The position numbers and the translations under genes were made by a program. From the NCBI GenBank assembly GCA_016287815.1, contig JAEEWW010000015.1, forward strand, positions 1 through 36,937: a stretch of 36,937 nt of DNA, written 5' to 3'. Every line of letters begins with the position of its first letter. Positions within the stretch are counted from its first letter, which is position 1. The DNA comes from Treponema sp. (GTDB lineage: Bacteria > Spirochaetota > Spirochaetia > Treponematales > Treponemataceae). Under the pieces are notes generated by a model. That model did no database searches. It saw only the letters and a list, made by a program, of their open reading frames with translations, and had not been told where the DNA came from. Shown here one piece after another: positions 23,831 to 32,329 of this stretch.

Positions 23831-24721
23831 ATGTACTTTGATTTGACCGAACGCCTTAAAGATTCAATTCTTGACGCAATGGAAGATCAAACTTCCGTTT
23901 TTGTTTTAGATACAAAACAGGGCAGCCTTGTAATTTCAAATCAGAGTACAGAAAACAACGAACAATTTGTCAGTTTGCCGCAATGGACATCTGAAGAAGG
24001 ATTTAAAATAAGGCAGCAGTTTGTATCAGATTTACATTCGCCGCTTGCCAAAGATGAACTTCAGCAGATTCTGCATTCAGGCAGGGGGGTGTTCAGAAAT
24101 TTTAAAAATTGTTTAAAAAACTATCCTGAAATTGAAAAACGATGGCATTTGTTTAAACGATTAAAAATGCTTTCTAAAATCAACGAATGGTATAATGCAT
24201 TACGCGAATATTGGGGACTAGAATCCCTTCAGCATGAACCGGAAGATTTTGAAGAACTGGTTCAAAATGATTTTGTTTTTCGCGAGTACGATTCTGTCAT
24301 GGACAAAGAATCAGTATTGCAAAATGCAGATGCAGAACAGGGCGCATTTGATGACCAGTTAGAAGAAGATGTTTCTAGTGCACTAAATTTTTTATGGAAG
24401 TGCCGGTTCCAGACTCAAACAGAGAATCTCGGATTTGTATGCAGAACTTTTTCTAATGAATTTACAGGTTGCATCACTTTTCAGCCTTGCCCGTCCAATT
24501 CATCAAAAACAGTCGTTATGACGGCTTTTTTTGTTTTGCAAAATTTCCGCGGATTAGGAATTGGCAAAGAGCTTTTATCTCGAAGTCTTGAAGACTTACG
24601 TAAGCGGAAATTTAAATGGATTATTATTACGAATGTAATTATTCCTGACCACATGATTCCATTATTAAACCGTTCAGGGTTTGAAAAAACTGGTTCAGGA
24701 TATATAGCAAAACTATTTTGA
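23831..24721 (+). CDS. UPF0158-like domain fused to a GNAT acetyltransferase domain
   Basis: A 296-residue protein in two parts. Residues about 1-130 resemble UPF0158: ILDAMEDQTSVFVLDTKQGS, FVSLPQWTSEEGFKIRQQFV, SGRGVFRNFKNCL and a final RWHLFKR. Residues about 180-296 form a GNAT fold with the acetyl-CoA motif FRGLGIGKELLSRS (R240-G245) and RSGFEKTGSGYIAKLF at the end. An acidic linker (about 135-180) joins them. Both halves are recognised from pattern memory; UPF0158 has no known function, and the acetyl acceptor is unknown. The start codon lacks a clear ribosome binding site. It is 35 bases after clpP. Confidence 0.65.
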   Translation: MYFDLTERLKDSILDAMEDQTSVFVLDTKQGSLVISNQSTENNEQFVSLPQWTSEEGFKIRQQFVSDLHSPLAKDELQQILHSGRGVFRNFKNCLKNYPEIEKRWHLFKRLKMLSKINEWYNALREYWGLESLQHEPEDFEELVQNDFVFREYDSVMDKESVLQNADAEQGAFDDQLEEDVSSALNFLWKCRFQTQTENLGFVCRTFSNEFTGCITFQPCPSNSSKTVVMTAFFVLQNFRGLGIGKELLSRSLEDLRKRKFKWIIITNVIIPDHMIPLLNRSGFEKTGSGYIAKLF

Positions 24722-24752
24722 AAACATTGCAAATTAGTAATAGGAGTTTTTA

Positions 24753-25526
24753 ATGTCTTTCAAGTATGACAACGAAGTTGATATGAATTTGTTTGTATCC
24801 ATTTTGAAGGATGCAGTTTCTAAAGTAAAAACAGAAGAAGATCCAGAAGTTTTAACGGATTTAAAGAAAGTATTTAAGAAGAATGTTCCTTTTTCTTTGC
24901 GCATGTATGTTGCTGCATACCTGGCAAAACAGGCAATGGGCAGCCGCTCATCTTCTTACAGAAACCGCAGGGAAAACCGCGATTCACGTTACTCTTCACG
25001 CGACTGGAAAAACCGTGAATCAAGAAATACCTATAATTCAAAACCTTCTTATTCATCATCTTCAGAAATTTCCGGCGAAAGCCGCCTGGAACACACAGGA
25101 GATGCTGAACAGCCAAGACCACAGAGAGTTGAAATTGATCCGGCTTTAGCCGCTACAATTTTTATCGGTATCGGACGCAACCGCCGCGTTTATCCGCGCG
25201 ACTTAGTAGGTCTTTTGGTAAGCGTTGCACAGCTTGACCGCGACAGAATCGGTGATATCCGTGTTCTTGCAAACTATTCTTTTATACAGCTTTTCAACGA
25301 AGATGCTGATAAAGTTATTGCAGCCTTGAACGGTTACGATTACCGCGGCAGAAAACTTACAGTAAGCTATTCAAGACAGAAAGACGCAACAGAAGCTTCT
25401 GCAAATACAGATTCTTTATCAGACGGAAGTTTTGAAGAAAACAATTACAGTGCAGAAGATGCCGCAGCTTACGCCGCAGCAGAAAAAGCAGCTTCTGACA
25501 AAGAGCCATTTGGCGCAAACGTATAA
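24753..25526 (+). CDS. DbpA-type RNA-binding domain protein
   Basis: A 257-residue protein. Residues 1-65 are helical; 66-110 are a low-complexity Ser/Arg/Tyr/Asn stretch (SSSYRNRRENRDSRYSSRD); residues about 130-205 match the DbpA/CsdA C-terminal RNA-binding domain of DEAD-box helicases (ATIFIGIGRNRRVYPRDLVG, IGDIRVLANYSFIQL, GYDYRGRKLTVSY), but the helicase core is missing. The acidic, Ala-rich tail follows. Free-standing DbpA-domain proteins are known in spirochaetes and probably bind structured RNA. A clear AGGAG site lies upstream of the ATG. Confidence 0.75.
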   Translation: MSFKYDNEVDMNLFVSILKDAVSKVKTEEDPEVLTDLKKVFKKNVPFSLRMYVAAYLAKQAMGSRSSSYRNRRENRDSRYSSRDWKNRESRNTYNSKPSYSSSSEISGESRLEHTGDAEQPRPQRVEIDPALAATIFIGIGRNRRVYPRDLVGLLVSVAQLDRDRIGDIRVLANYSFIQLFNEDADKVIAALNGYDYRGRKLTVSYSRQKDATEASANTDSLSDGSFEENNYSAEDAAAYAAAEKAASDKEPFGANV

Positions 25527-25530
25527 AAAA

Positions 25531-26223
25531 ATGCATGCTATACAGACTGGTCCGCTAAGCGTAAACACATGGATTGTTCCATTAAATGAAAAAAATGTTT
25601 TCATTGTTGACCCGGCAGGCCAGCCTGCAACCGGCGACGAAAGGGATGTTATTGATTATCTAGAAAACAACAACCTAAATCCCGTTGCCGTTATTCTTAC
25701 TCACGGCCATTTTGACCATGTACTAGGTCTAAGTGTAATAAAAGAAAAATACCCTGAAATAAAAATTGCAATTCACAAAGAAGATGCTGGCTACATCGGA
25801 AAAAAATCAATAATCTTACAGACAAAATCCATGGTTCAGCTACGGGCAAATTGTTTTCTCCCTTACATCGAAAATCTACCTGAGCCGGATTTCCTGCTTG
25901 AAGATTCATGCACACTTGATAAAATTTTCAAAAGCAATACATTTGAATCTGACATTACCAAAGCATTTGCTGACTGGCTTGTAATTCACACACCGGGGCA
26001 CACAAAAGGTTCAGTCTGTCTTTATAATCAAAAACGAAATTTACTGATTTCCGGTGATACAGTTTTTTACCGTGGTTTCGGCAGAACCGATTTATACGGC
26101 GGAAGCATGGATGAACTTTTAAACAGTCTGGATAAATTAAAAAAACTGGTTCCGCCAAATGCGCTAGTTTATCCGGGACATGACTATTCAAACTTTGAAC
26201 TTTCAAAATCTATAAGGTACTAA
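25531..26223 (+). CDS. Metallo-beta-lactamase-fold hydrolase (glyoxalase II-like)
   Basis: A 230-residue enzyme with the metal-binding T-H-G-H-F-D-H motif at residues 57-63, GHTKGS (H157), ISGDTVF (D176) and YPGHDYSN (H217), the full di-metal ligand set of the glyoxalase II-like group. Likely a thioester or related hydrolase in the cytosol; the substrate cannot be told. The ATG at 25531 is four bases after the RNA-binding protein's stop and lacks a strong ribosome site, suggesting translational coupling. An upstream TTG in the same frame would overlap the previous gene by about 95 bases and is not favoured. Confidence 0.82.
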   Translation: MHAIQTGPLSVNTWIVPLNEKNVFIVDPAGQPATGDERDVIDYLENNNLNPVAVILTHGHFDHVLGLSVIKEKYPEIKIAIHKEDAGYIGKKSIILQTKSMVQLRANCFLPYIENLPEPDFLLEDSCTLDKIFKSNTFESDITKAFADWLVIHTPGHTKGSVCLYNQKRNLLISGDTVFYRGFGRTDLYGGSMDELLNSLDKLKKLVPPNALVYPGHDYSNFELSKSIRY

Positions 26224-26263
26224 AAAAAACTGATTCGCCGGCTACATTTGAGGCCCAGCTACG

Positions 26264-26902
26264 CTACCAGCCCCAATAAGAAAAATATTCAGGTCCATAC
26301 GGCCTGTAATATTCTGTTCCTGAAACATTTTCAATTCTATAAAAAGTTACGTCACAATCTTTTTTTTCTGCAAAAACAGTAACAATGGCAAAAGATTTTT
26401 CAGAATGAGCACGCGGAAGATATATACTTCCGGGATTTACAAAAACGGCATCTTTTTTTTCAAACTGCGGAACATGTGTATGTCCAAAAAGAACAAGCGA
26501 AGCTCCTGTAACCTTAGCTTCAAGTTCCAGACGCTCTATACCCGAATAGACTCCAAAACGATGTCCGTGAGTTAAAAAGATTTTTCGGCCGGCTGCTTCA
26601 AAAATAAGTTCTGAAGGAGTTTTTATATCCTGATAAGAATAACTGTCATTATTTCCACGCACAAAAGCAACGACCGGCGGTAAAAGAGCTTTTTCAACAG
26701 AAAGCAAATCACTGATTCCGTCGCCACAAAAAGCTATGCAATCTACAGATTTCCCAAAATAAGAAACAATTCTTTTTACAGCCTGACTGTTACCGTGTGA
26801 ATCAGAAAAAACAAGTATTTTTGCCTGAGTAGATTTTTTTAATTTTTCGGCATCGTCAGGAGAAGAAATCAAAAAAGAATCTAACTGCAAAAAACTGTTC
26901 AT
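26264..26902 (-). CDS. YfcE/MJ0936-type metallophosphoesterase
   Basis: A 212-residue calcineurin-like phosphoesterase. All family metal ligands are seen: D34 and H36 (SDSHGN), D61 (CGDG), N85 and D86 (GNND), H112 (THGH) and the GHTH pair (141 and 143). YfcE-type enzymes hydrolyse phosphodiesters with two Mn ions; the physiological substrate is not known. A 28-residue N-terminal extension precedes the catalytic core. It starts two bases after the lipoprotein gene's stop, so the two are one operon. Its end faces the hydrolase gene, with 40 bases and no strong hairpin between. Confidence 0.85.
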   Translation of the reverse strand: MNSFLQLDSFLISSPDDAEKLKKSTQAKILVFSDSHGNSQAVKRIVSYFGKSVDCIAFCGDGISDLLSVEKALLPPVVAFVRGNNDSYSYQDIKTPSELIFEAAGRKIFLTHGHRFGVYSGIERLELEAKVTGASLVLFGHTHVPQFEKKDAVFVNPGSIYLPRAHSEKSFAIVTVFAEKKDCDVTFYRIENVSGTEYYRPYGPEYFSYWGW

Positions 26903-26904
26903 GC

Positions 26905-27687
26905 CTATTCTTTATCCTGAAAAACAAAATGATTTGCCGAACGAAGTCCTGAATCAGAATCAACATAATAACTTACAGTTCTGCTGCTTCCGGCAATATT
27001 CTGAACATGAACAATCAAATCAGAATCATGCGGCAGAGGAGAATCCAGCAAAGCCATATATTTTATAGCCTGAATGATTAAAGTCTCTGAATCTTCAGGA
27101 AGAGGAGAAGTCTGTTCTTCCGCATCTGAAAGCATGTCTGAAATATGCATTTTTTCAAGCACAAAATCAGAAATCCATTCTGTGCCAAGAACATTATCCT
27201 GGGAAAACATAGAAAAAACAGGGAAAGGTACTTTGCCGTCATATAAAGCAAAAAGCTGGCTTACGGCATTATGAGTATTTTCTGGCGCACCAAGCAAAAG
27301 AATTCCCTGAAGCTCGTACTCCTCTAAAAATTCAGAAAGAAGACTGATTCGTTCCCGTCCGGCAATTTTAAAATCTTTTGGAAAAACCAGCGGAAAAATC
27401 AAGCCGCCATCCTGAGCAAGCCCAAATTCAAAAGAAAGCTTCTTTTCCATTTCTTCAACAAAACTTTCTTCGTTGTATCCGTATCCAAAAAGAACGCAAA
27501 TTTTTTTATCAGAAAAATTCCAGTGTTCAGATTTTTCAAAGGAGCTGTCCTGAATATCCTTAACATTAAGTTCAATACAGTCTTCAGGATTATTTATTTC
27601 TTCATTATTTTTACAGGCGCCTACGGCAATCATTATAAAAAGCCAAAGCACGCCGATAAAATTATTTTTCAAACTGATAGTTTTCAC
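26905..27687 (-). CDS. Lipoprotein of unknown function, GTG start
   Basis: A 260-residue protein with a lipoprotein signal: basic N-terminus, hydrophobic core and lipobox V-G-A-C (C25). The body contains alternating strands and helices (KICVLFGYGYNEESFVEEME, LQGILLLGAPENTHNAVSQL, FPVFSMFSQDN) suggesting a periplasmic-binding-like or Rossmann-like fold; I recognise no family with confidence. The start is the GTG at 27687, with no Shine-Dalgarno; a TATTAT -10-like box ends 7 bases before it. It is followed by the phosphodiesterase gene in the same operon. Confidence 0.6.
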   Translation of the reverse strand: MKTISLKNNFIGVLWLFIMIAVGACKNNEEINNPEDCIELNVKDIQDSSFEKSEHWNFSDKKICVLFGYGYNEESFVEEMEKKLSFEFGLAQDGGLIFPLVFPKDFKIAGRERISLLSEFLEEYELQGILLLGAPENTHNAVSQLFALYDGKVPFPVFSMFSQDNVLGTEWISDFVLEKMHISDMLSDAEEQTSPLPEDSETLIIQAIKYMALLDSPLPHDSDLIVHVQNIAGSSRTVSYYVDSDSGLRSANHFVFQDKE

Positions 27688-27882
27688 ATCACTATAATAG
27701 CTGATTTTTTATTAAATTGAAATGGGCATATTCAAACATATTCCCCAGGCAAGAGAATGATAATGTATCCTTGTATATTTTTGTGTCGTTTTAAAAACCG
27801 GCGACACAGGCACAACATTTACACACAATGAATATTTCTGCATTTTTTCGTACTTTTTTTGCATATTTTTGCATTCTTCCAA

Positions 27883-27911
27883 TTGAACAGATATTATTCA
27901 TACAGTATTAT
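27883..27911 (+). promoter_or_regulatory. Promoter of the liv operon
   Basis: TTGAAC (27883-27888), 17-base spacer, TATTAT (27906-27911), about 70 bases before the livJ ATG. The remainder of the 293-base intergenic region is AT-rich, with T-runs but no clear structure. Confidence 0.65.
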
Positions 27912-27980
27912 AAAAATGTAGGCTGACAAACGAAGCCAAGCCTGCACTTATAATTCCAAAACGGAAGGAGAATAAGAAAA

Positions 27981-29150
27981 ATGAAAAAGTCAGGACTTTT
28001 AGCAGTCGCTCTTTTATCTGCATGTTTAATTTCATGCGGCGGTAAAAAGGAAAACATTGTAAAAATTGGTGTTTATGAACCAGCTTCCGGTGATAATGGT
28101 GCCGGCGGAAAGCAGGAAACTCTTGGTATCCAGTATGCAAACGAAATTACACCAACTGTTACAATTGGTGGTAAAGAATACAAGGTTCAGCTTGAAATAG
28201 TTGATAATGAATCTTCAAATGATAAAGCTGTAACAGCAGCTTCTGAATTAATTTCAAAAGGAGTTTCAATCGTTCTTGGTTCTTACGGTTCAGGTGTTTC
28301 TATTGCAGCATCTGACACATTTGCCGCAGCAGATGTTCCAGCACTTGGCGTAACATGTACAAATCCTCAGGTAACAGCAGGAAACGATCACTACTTCCGC
28401 ATCTGCTTCCTTGATCCATTCCAGGGTTCTGTTCACGCAAACCTTGCAAAAGACCAGTTCAAGGCAAAAAAGGCTTATGCACTTGCAAAACTCGGTGATG
28501 ACTATTCTGTAGGTCTTTGCAACTACTTTATTGAATCTGCAAAAAAATTCGGTATTGATGTAGTTTATGAAACATTCCCTGACGGAACTTCAGATTTCTC
28601 TGCTTACGTTGCAAATGCAAAGAATAACGGTGCAGACGTATTCTTCAGTCCGGTTTCTATTGAAGCTGCTGCCCTTATCATTGAACAGGCTAATACACAG
28701 GGCTTAAAGATTCCGCTTCTTGCAGGCGATACATGGGATTCCAACGTTATCCTTGCAGCTGCTAAAGGAACAAACCTTGGCGTTTACGTTACGACATTCT
28801 TCGTAGAAGGTTCAAAAGACAGCCAGATTACAAACTTTGTAGACGGATTCCGCAAATATCTTAATACAAATGCTACAGCAAAAACAAACAACGGTGGCGA
28901 TGATGAAATTGCAGCAGTTTCTGCAATGGGCTTCGATGCATATTACACAGCTCTTGAAGCACTTAAAAATGCAGGCTCTACAAAAGCTATCGATGTAAAG
29001 AAAGCTCTTCCAAAAACAACATACAAAGGTGTTTCTGGAAACATAGCATTTGATGCAACAGGTGATGCAATCCGTGATGTTGCTTACATCAAAAAAGTAA
29101 ACACATCTACAGGAAAATGGGACTTCGTTGCACAGCAAACAGTAAAATAA
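27981..29150 (+). CDS. livJ: Branched-chain amino-acid type ABC substrate-binding lipoprotein
   Basis: A 389-residue type I periplasmic binding protein. Residues 1-19 form a lipoprotein signal with lipobox L-I-S-C (C19). The ligand domain follows the Leu/Ile/Val-binding pattern: VKIGVYEPASGDNGAGGKQE, GVSIVLGSYGSGVSIAASD, ALGVTCTNPQVT, YFRICFLDPFQG and AYALAKLGDDYSVGL. Members bind branched-chain amino acids, urea or amides; the exact ligand is not determinable here, so the symbol is approximate. An AAGGAG site lies upstream. It is the first gene of the importer operon and is followed by a structured spacer. Confidence 0.85.
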   Translation: MKKSGLLAVALLSACLISCGGKKENIVKIGVYEPASGDNGAGGKQETLGIQYANEITPTVTIGGKEYKVQLEIVDNESSNDKAVTAASELISKGVSIVLGSYGSGVSIAASDTFAAADVPALGVTCTNPQVTAGNDHYFRICFLDPFQGSVHANLAKDQFKAKKAYALAKLGDDYSVGLCNYFIESAKKFGIDVVYETFPDGTSDFSAYVANAKNNGADVFFSPVSIEAAALIIEQANTQGLKIPLLAGDTWDSNVILAAAKGTNLGVYVTTFFVEGSKDSQITNFVDGFRKYLNTNATAKTNNGGDDEIAAVSAMGFDAYYTALEALKNAGSTKAIDVKKALPKTTYKGVSGNIAFDATGDAIRDVAYIKKVNTSTGKWDFVAQQTVK

Positions 29151-29448
29151 GCTTTTATAAGCTTAAAAGACGACAGTCCAAGGCTGCTTTGTAAACCATG
29201 GCACTGTCGTTCTGCAGATTGAAAAAATCAAGCTGCAATATTAAGTCAAGGCGCTATTTTAGAGGTATTTTAGCAGCCTTGGCTTTCCTGTTTAATTACA
29301 AAATCTACAAAAAGGTCGCCTAAATTACCAAAGAAGGTTATACTGTTTAGGCTACGCTTTTGTAGATTTTTGCATTTATAGCAGATTCAATTCTGTATAA
29401 ATGCTTAAAAAAGTATTTTGCAAATTCATATTAAATAAGGATTTTAGA
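29149..29448 (+). other. Structured intergenic region between livJ and livH
   Basis: About 300 bases without a gene, full of inverted repeats: TAAGCTT/AAGCTTA (29149-29166); ACGACAGT/ACTGTCGT (29170-29177 and 29203-29210); CCAAGGCTGC/GCAGCCTTGG (29178-29187 and 29273-29282); a 13-bp perfect stem AAAATCTACAAAA/TTTTGTAGATTTT (29300-29312 and 29358-29370) enclosing GCCTAAA/TTTAGGC (29318-29324 and 29346-29352); and GCATTTATA/TATAAATGC (29372-29380 and 29396-29404) with an inner CAGA/TCTG. A T-run follows the 13-bp stem. Confidence 0.75.
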
Positions 29449-30333
29449 ATGAGCTTTATGACTACCAACCTTCCGTATTTTCTTGCAGGAATTTCTACCG
29501 GCGGACAATACGCACTTATCGCCATAGGCTATACAATGGTCTACGGAATTCTTCGCCTTATAAACTTTGCGCATGGCGATGTTTTTATGGCTGCAGGTTT
29601 AATCATGATTTATTCCTATACAATCATGCCGTTATGGATCTGCGTGCCGTTCACTATTATTTTAACTGTCCTTTTAGGCTTTACAGTTGAACGCGTTGCT
29701 TACAAGCCGTTAAGAACAGCTCCGCGTATGTCCATAATGATTTCTGCAATCGGTATGTCTTATTTGATTCAGAATATAGCATTGTACATTACAGGCGGAC
29801 TTCTTAAAAACTATCCTAAAATTCCATGGACAAGCGATTCCATAACAATCGCTGGTGCAATTACAAAACGCGTAACAGTAATCACACCTTTCCTTACAAT
29901 TTTACTGGTTGTTGCACTTGTTCTTCTTATTAACCACACAAAAATTGGAATGGCAATGCGCGCCGTTTCCAAGGACTTTGAAACAGCACAGCTTATGGGC
30001 ATAAAAATTGACTCAGTAATTTCAATGACCTTTATCATTGGTTCATTTCTTGCAGCAATCGGTTCAATACTGTTCTTTTCTAACTATCCGGGTGTAACGC
30101 CAACAGTTGGCGGTATGCCAGGCTTAAAGGCTTTCGTTGCAGCAGTTTTTGGCGGAATCGGTTCCATTCCTGGAGCTGTAATCGGTGCATTTATAATCGG
30201 TATATGTGAAAACATAATAAAAGGGCTTGGCTGGACAACTTTCAGCGATGCATTCACCTTTGTACTTTTGATTATCGTTCTTATGTTCATGCCGACAGGT
30301 TTGTTCGGCGAAAAAGTTACAGATAAAGTTTAA
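29449..30333 (+). CDS. livH: Branched-chain amino-acid type ABC permease LivH
   Basis: A 294-residue membrane protein with about eight helices. The LivH signatures are visible: GGQYALIAIGYTMVYGILRLINFAHGD and AVSKDFETAQLMGIKIDSVI (EAA-like loop), then GLKAFVAAVFGGIGSIPGAVIGA. The start is ATG 29449, 7 bases after an AAGGA site; an upstream Met at 29401 lies within a stem-loop and is not used. It pairs with LivM. Confidence 0.9.
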   Translation: MSFMTTNLPYFLAGISTGGQYALIAIGYTMVYGILRLINFAHGDVFMAAGLIMIYSYTIMPLWICVPFTIILTVLLGFTVERVAYKPLRTAPRMSIMISAIGMSYLIQNIALYITGGLLKNYPKIPWTSDSITIAGAITKRVTVITPFLTILLVVALVLLINHTKIGMAMRAVSKDFETAQLMGIKIDSVISMTFIIGSFLAAIGSILFFSNYPGVTPTVGGMPGLKAFVAAVFGGIGSIPGAVIGAFIIGICENIIKGLGWTTFSDAFTFVLLIIVLMFMPTGLFGEKVTDKV

Positions 30334-30356
30334 TGTTACATAAATAGGAAAAACTT

Positions 30357-31487
30357 ATGGAAAATCAAATACAAAAAAAATCAATTAACTTTGATATGCT
30401 TATAAGTTTTGGTTTGTTGGCCTTACTTTTTGCAGTCCTTATAATTCTTGAACAGTGCCTGCCGCGCACTTCAATTTTGTTTACTGTTTTAAAAAAAGGT
30501 GCAATCTACGCACTTGTTGCAGTTTCAATGAACCTTCTTAACGGCTTTACAGGTCTTTTCAGTCTTGGACAGGCAGGGTTTATGCTGCTCGGTGCTTACA
30601 CCTATGCGATTTTTACAATTCCAGTAGCAGCAAGAATGCAGGTTTACCAGTATTTCAATGGCGGAATCATTCAGTTTACGCTGCCTGTATTTTTAGCAAT
30701 GATTTTAGCCGGATTAGTTGCCGCAGGCTTTGCATTTTTAATCGGGCTTCCGGTTCTAAAACTAAAATCAGATTATCTTGCAATAGCAACTTTAGGATTT
30801 GCAGAAATCATGCGTGCCTTATTCCAGTGGGATAAAATCGGGGTAATTACAAACGGTTCAAACCTTTTGAGAAAATATCCGGTATTTAAATCTACAATCT
30901 TTTACTTTGCAATCAGCGGAATTTGTATAGCAGTTATTGTTCTTTTAATTAATTCAACATACGGCAGAGCTTTTAAGGCAATCCGCGATGATGAAGTTGC
31001 AGCCGAAGCAATGGGTATAAATCTTGCTCACCACAAACGGCTTTCCTTTGTAATCAGTTCATTCTTTGCAGGAATTTCAGGTGCCCTTCTTGCGATGTTC
31101 CAGACAACAATTCAGGCAAGCCAGTTTAAATCTGCAATGACCTATGAAATTCTTTTGATTGTTGTAATCGGCGGAATCGGTTCAATCACAGGCAGCTGTA
31201 TTTCTTCTTTCCTGTTCATTGCATGCTCTGAATGGTGGCTTCGCTTCCTTGATAACGCAAACCTGAACCTTACTTCAATTCAGATTTTGCGCCCGGGCTT
31301 TAGAAAAGTTGTTTTCAGTGTTGTAATTATGATGATCGTTCTGTTCTATCAGAAAGGAATTATGGGCGATAAAGAATTTAATCTTGCCGCCCTGATAAGA
31401 TTCTTTAAATCACTTCCCAAACGCATTGCAAAAATTACATCGAAAAAAGCACAGGCTTCCGCTGTTTCCAGCAAGGAGGGAAAATAA
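30357..31487 (+). CDS. livM: Branched-chain amino-acid type ABC permease LivM
   Basis: A 376-residue membrane protein. NLLNGFTGLFSLGQAGFMLLGAY and the AFKAIRDDEVAAEAMGINLAHHK loop with the later GGIGSITGSCISS are diagnostic for LivM. About ten hydrophobic helices. An AGGAAAA site is near the start; the stop TAA overlaps the livG ATG (TAATG). The C-terminal 30 residues are Lys/Ala-rich and cytoplasmic. Confidence 0.9.
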   Translation: MENQIQKKSINFDMLISFGLLALLFAVLIILEQCLPRTSILFTVLKKGAIYALVAVSMNLLNGFTGLFSLGQAGFMLLGAYTYAIFTIPVAARMQVYQYFNGGIIQFTLPVFLAMILAGLVAAGFAFLIGLPVLKLKSDYLAIATLGFAEIMRALFQWDKIGVITNGSNLLRKYPVFKSTIFYFAISGICIAVIVLLINSTYGRAFKAIRDDEVAAEAMGINLAHHKRLSFVISSFFAGISGALLAMFQTTIQASQFKSAMTYEILLIVVIGGIGSITGSCISSFLFIACSEWWLRFLDNANLNLTSIQILRPGFRKVVFSVVIMMIVLFYQKGIMGDKEFNLAALIRFFKSLPKRIAKITSKKAQASAVSSKEGK

Positions 31488-32329
31488 TGTCAGAAAATGT
31501 ACTTAAAATGCAAAACATCACGATGCAGTTCGGCGGTGTTGTTGCAATAAATAATCTTTCCCTGGATGTAAACAAAGGCGAAATTGTTTCGCTCATCGGT
31601 CCGAACGGAGCCGGAAAAACAACGGCATTTAACGTTGTTACAGGCGTTTATGCACCTACAAACGGAGCCGTTTATTTTTACGGTAAGGAAATCGTTGAAA
31701 ATTTTCCTTACGGAAAAATGAAAAAACTATATGCCGGAACAGATAACGGAAAATTTACAAAACGAATTGAACCAACTCCGGATAAAATTACAAAATTGGG
31801 TATTGCAAGAACATTTCAGAATATCAGGCTTTGGAAAACACAGACTGTATTCAACAATGTTTTAATTGCAAAGCATCTGCGCCGATCAAGCAATGTTTTT
31901 TCTGCAACATTCCGCCTGAATGCAAAAGAAGAAAAAATTCAGCGTGAAGAAACGGCACATCTTTTAAACATTTTAGGACTCTATGAATTCCGCGATGAAC
32001 TTTGTACTTCTTTACCATACGGAATTCAGCGCAGACTTGAAATCGCCCGTGCCCTTGCAACCGAACCAAAACTTCTGCTGCTTGACGAACCTGCAGCCGG
32101 TATGAATCCTCAGGAAACAAATGATTTAACGGCATTTATAAACAAAATCCGCAGCGATTTCCGTCTTACAGTCTTTATGATTGAACATCACATGGATTTA
32201 GTAATGGATATTTCAGACAGAATTTATGTATTGAACTTTGGAGCATTAATTGCTTCAGGTACACCTTCAGAAATACAAAATAACCAGACTGTAATTTCTG
32301 CATACCTTGGGGAGGACAAAAATGCTTAA
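31487..32329 (+). CDS. livG: Branched-chain amino-acid type ABC ATPase LivG
   Basis: A 280-residue ATPase with Walker A GPNGAGKTTAF, the LivG-typical segment GIARTFQNIRLW, signature SLPYGIQRRLEIARAL (the variant LPYGIQR replaces LSGG, as often in LivG), Walker B LLLLDEPAAGMNP and the HHMDLVM switch region. An insertion of about 20 residues (NGKFTKRIEPTPDKITK) follows the first strands. It starts in the livM stop (TAATG) with GGAGGG upstream, and overlaps livF by 8 bases. Confidence 0.92.
   Translation: MSENVLKMQNITMQFGGVVAINNLSLDVNKGEIVSLIGPNGAGKTTAFNVVTGVYAPTNGAVYFYGKEIVENFPYGKMKKLYAGTDNGKFTKRIEPTPDKITKLGIARTFQNIRLWKTQTVFNNVLIAKHLRRSSNVFSATFRLNAKEEKIQREETAHLLNILGLYEFRDELCTSLPYGIQRRLEIARALATEPKLLLLDEPAAGMNPQETNDLTAFINKIRSDFRLTVFMIEHHMDLVMDISDRIYVLNFGALIASGTPSEIQNNQTVISAYLGEDKNA

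Noticed and set aside
25432..25530. Longer N-terminus for the metallo-beta-lactamase-fold protein
   Set aside because: It would begin with TTG inside the preceding RNA-binding protein gene, has no ribosome site, and the family core begins at the ATG at 25531.
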